From assembly GCF_038002345.1 (NCBI RefSeq), contig NZ_JBBOCJ010000001.1:5084001-5148000 (forward strand): a stretch of DNA of 64,000 nucleotides, given 5' to 3'. Every line of letters begins with the position of its first letter. The first letter of the stretch is position 1. Source of the stretch: Paenibacillus sp. FSL M7-0420. Lineage in GTDB: Bacteria; Bacillota; Bacilli; Paenibacillales; Paenibacillaceae. Below the pieces are notes generated by a model. It worked only from the letters and a program-made list of their open reading frames with translations. It was not told the DNA's origin and did no database searches. This document shows, piece by piece, positions 63,829 through 64,000 of the stretch. The translations under genes were made by a program, and so were the position numbers.

Positions 63829-64000
63829 CTACAGCTTCCCCCGGTAATCCTGGGGCGTCATGCCGAACTGCTCCTTGAACACCTTAATGAAATACTGGCT
63901 GTTGGCGTAGCCGAGCTGCTCCGAGATTTCATAGATTTTCAGCTCTGAATTGCGCAGACTCGCCACCGCCTGCTCCATCTTCATGTTCAGGATATACTCG
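63829..64000 (-). CDS. AraC-family regulator, C-terminal end (cut by window edge)
   Basis: The last 56 residues are present: MEQAVASLRNSELKIYEISE then QLGYANSQYFIKVFKEQFGM and TPQDYRGKL, the second HTH of an AraC domain. The N-terminus lies past the right edge, so it may be a YesN-type response regulator or a plain AraC protein. The stop is followed by a terminator. Confidence 0.88.
   Translation of the reverse strand, partial: EYILNMKMEQAVASLRNSELKIYEISEQLGYANSQYFIKVFKEQFGMTPQDYRGKL

Overview
This is a stretch of Gram-positive chromosome that looks like Paenibacillus. Several things point there: many YesM/YesN-type sensor kinase and AraC response regulator pairs next to LplABC-type sugar transporters whose binding proteins end in a DUF3502-like region, strong GGAGG ribosome sites, SLH domains, CcpA (cre)-like sites, and a heavy load of short intergenic repeats. 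No rRNA, tRNA, phage, insertion sequence or CRISPR array was seen. Genus is inference; no species is claimed.

Layout. (1) 1-2.6 kb: an AT-rich accessory cassette with an HTH-TPR regulator of the RRNPP kind. A previously uncalled 47-residue secreted peptide gene (529-672) overlaps its 3' end. The cassette lies between two copies of the same block (65-bp direct repeat, hairpin repeat, terminator). (2) 2.6-6.5 kb: a cystine-type amino-acid ABC transporter operon with a CapA-like gene inside it. (3) 6.8-8.2 kb: divergent MerR regulator and aldo/keto reductase. (4) 8.3-29.1 kb: a large polysaccharide-utilisation locus: secreted and cytoplasmic PL8 lyases, GH92 alpha-mannosidase, GH88 unsaturated glucuronyl hydrolase, LplABC-type importer, YesMN-type two-component system and a large secreted GH9 enzyme. 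This set fits xanthan. (5) 29.2-36.5 kb: ankyrin protein, an AT-rich glycosylation island with two tandem acyltransferase-glycosyltransferase fusions and a broken methyltransferase, then an SLH-anchored serine hydrolase. (6) 36.5-42.1 kb: acid/CoA metabolism operon (CoA-transferase, OFA-type MFS carrier, FabK/NMO flavoprotein) with a sigma54-type activator that lacks GAFTGA. (7) 42.8-44.5 kb: FGGY sugar kinase. (8) 45-52.8 kb: a second YesMN/LplABC transporter set with a Nif3-like protein. (9) 53-63.2 kb: esterase, sucrose phosphorylase, fructokinase, alpha/beta hydrolase, two LacI regulators and a MalEFG-type importer. (10) 63.4-64 kb: hairpin array and the end of an AraC gene cut by the window edge.

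How the parts work together. In the polysaccharide locus the secreted PL8 and GH9 would cut the polymer outside the cell, the importer would take up oligosaccharides, and cytoplasmic PL8, GH88 and GH92 would finish the side chain. A shared TGTGATCT box upstream of the importer operon and on both sides of the regulator/GH9 intergenic region suggests one regulator, with cre-like sites adding carbon catabolite control. In the last sugar locus a TTAACCGGTTAA operator lies at the importer promoter (two sites, on the -35 and -10) and upstream of one LacI gene.

Repeats. Several intergenic arrays with unrelated sequences share a period close to 50-51 bp. One of them is a hairpin family present near both ends of the window with covarying stem arms. 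A separate nested-palindrome element of about 150 bp occurs three times plus a remnant. These are not explained by any gene here.
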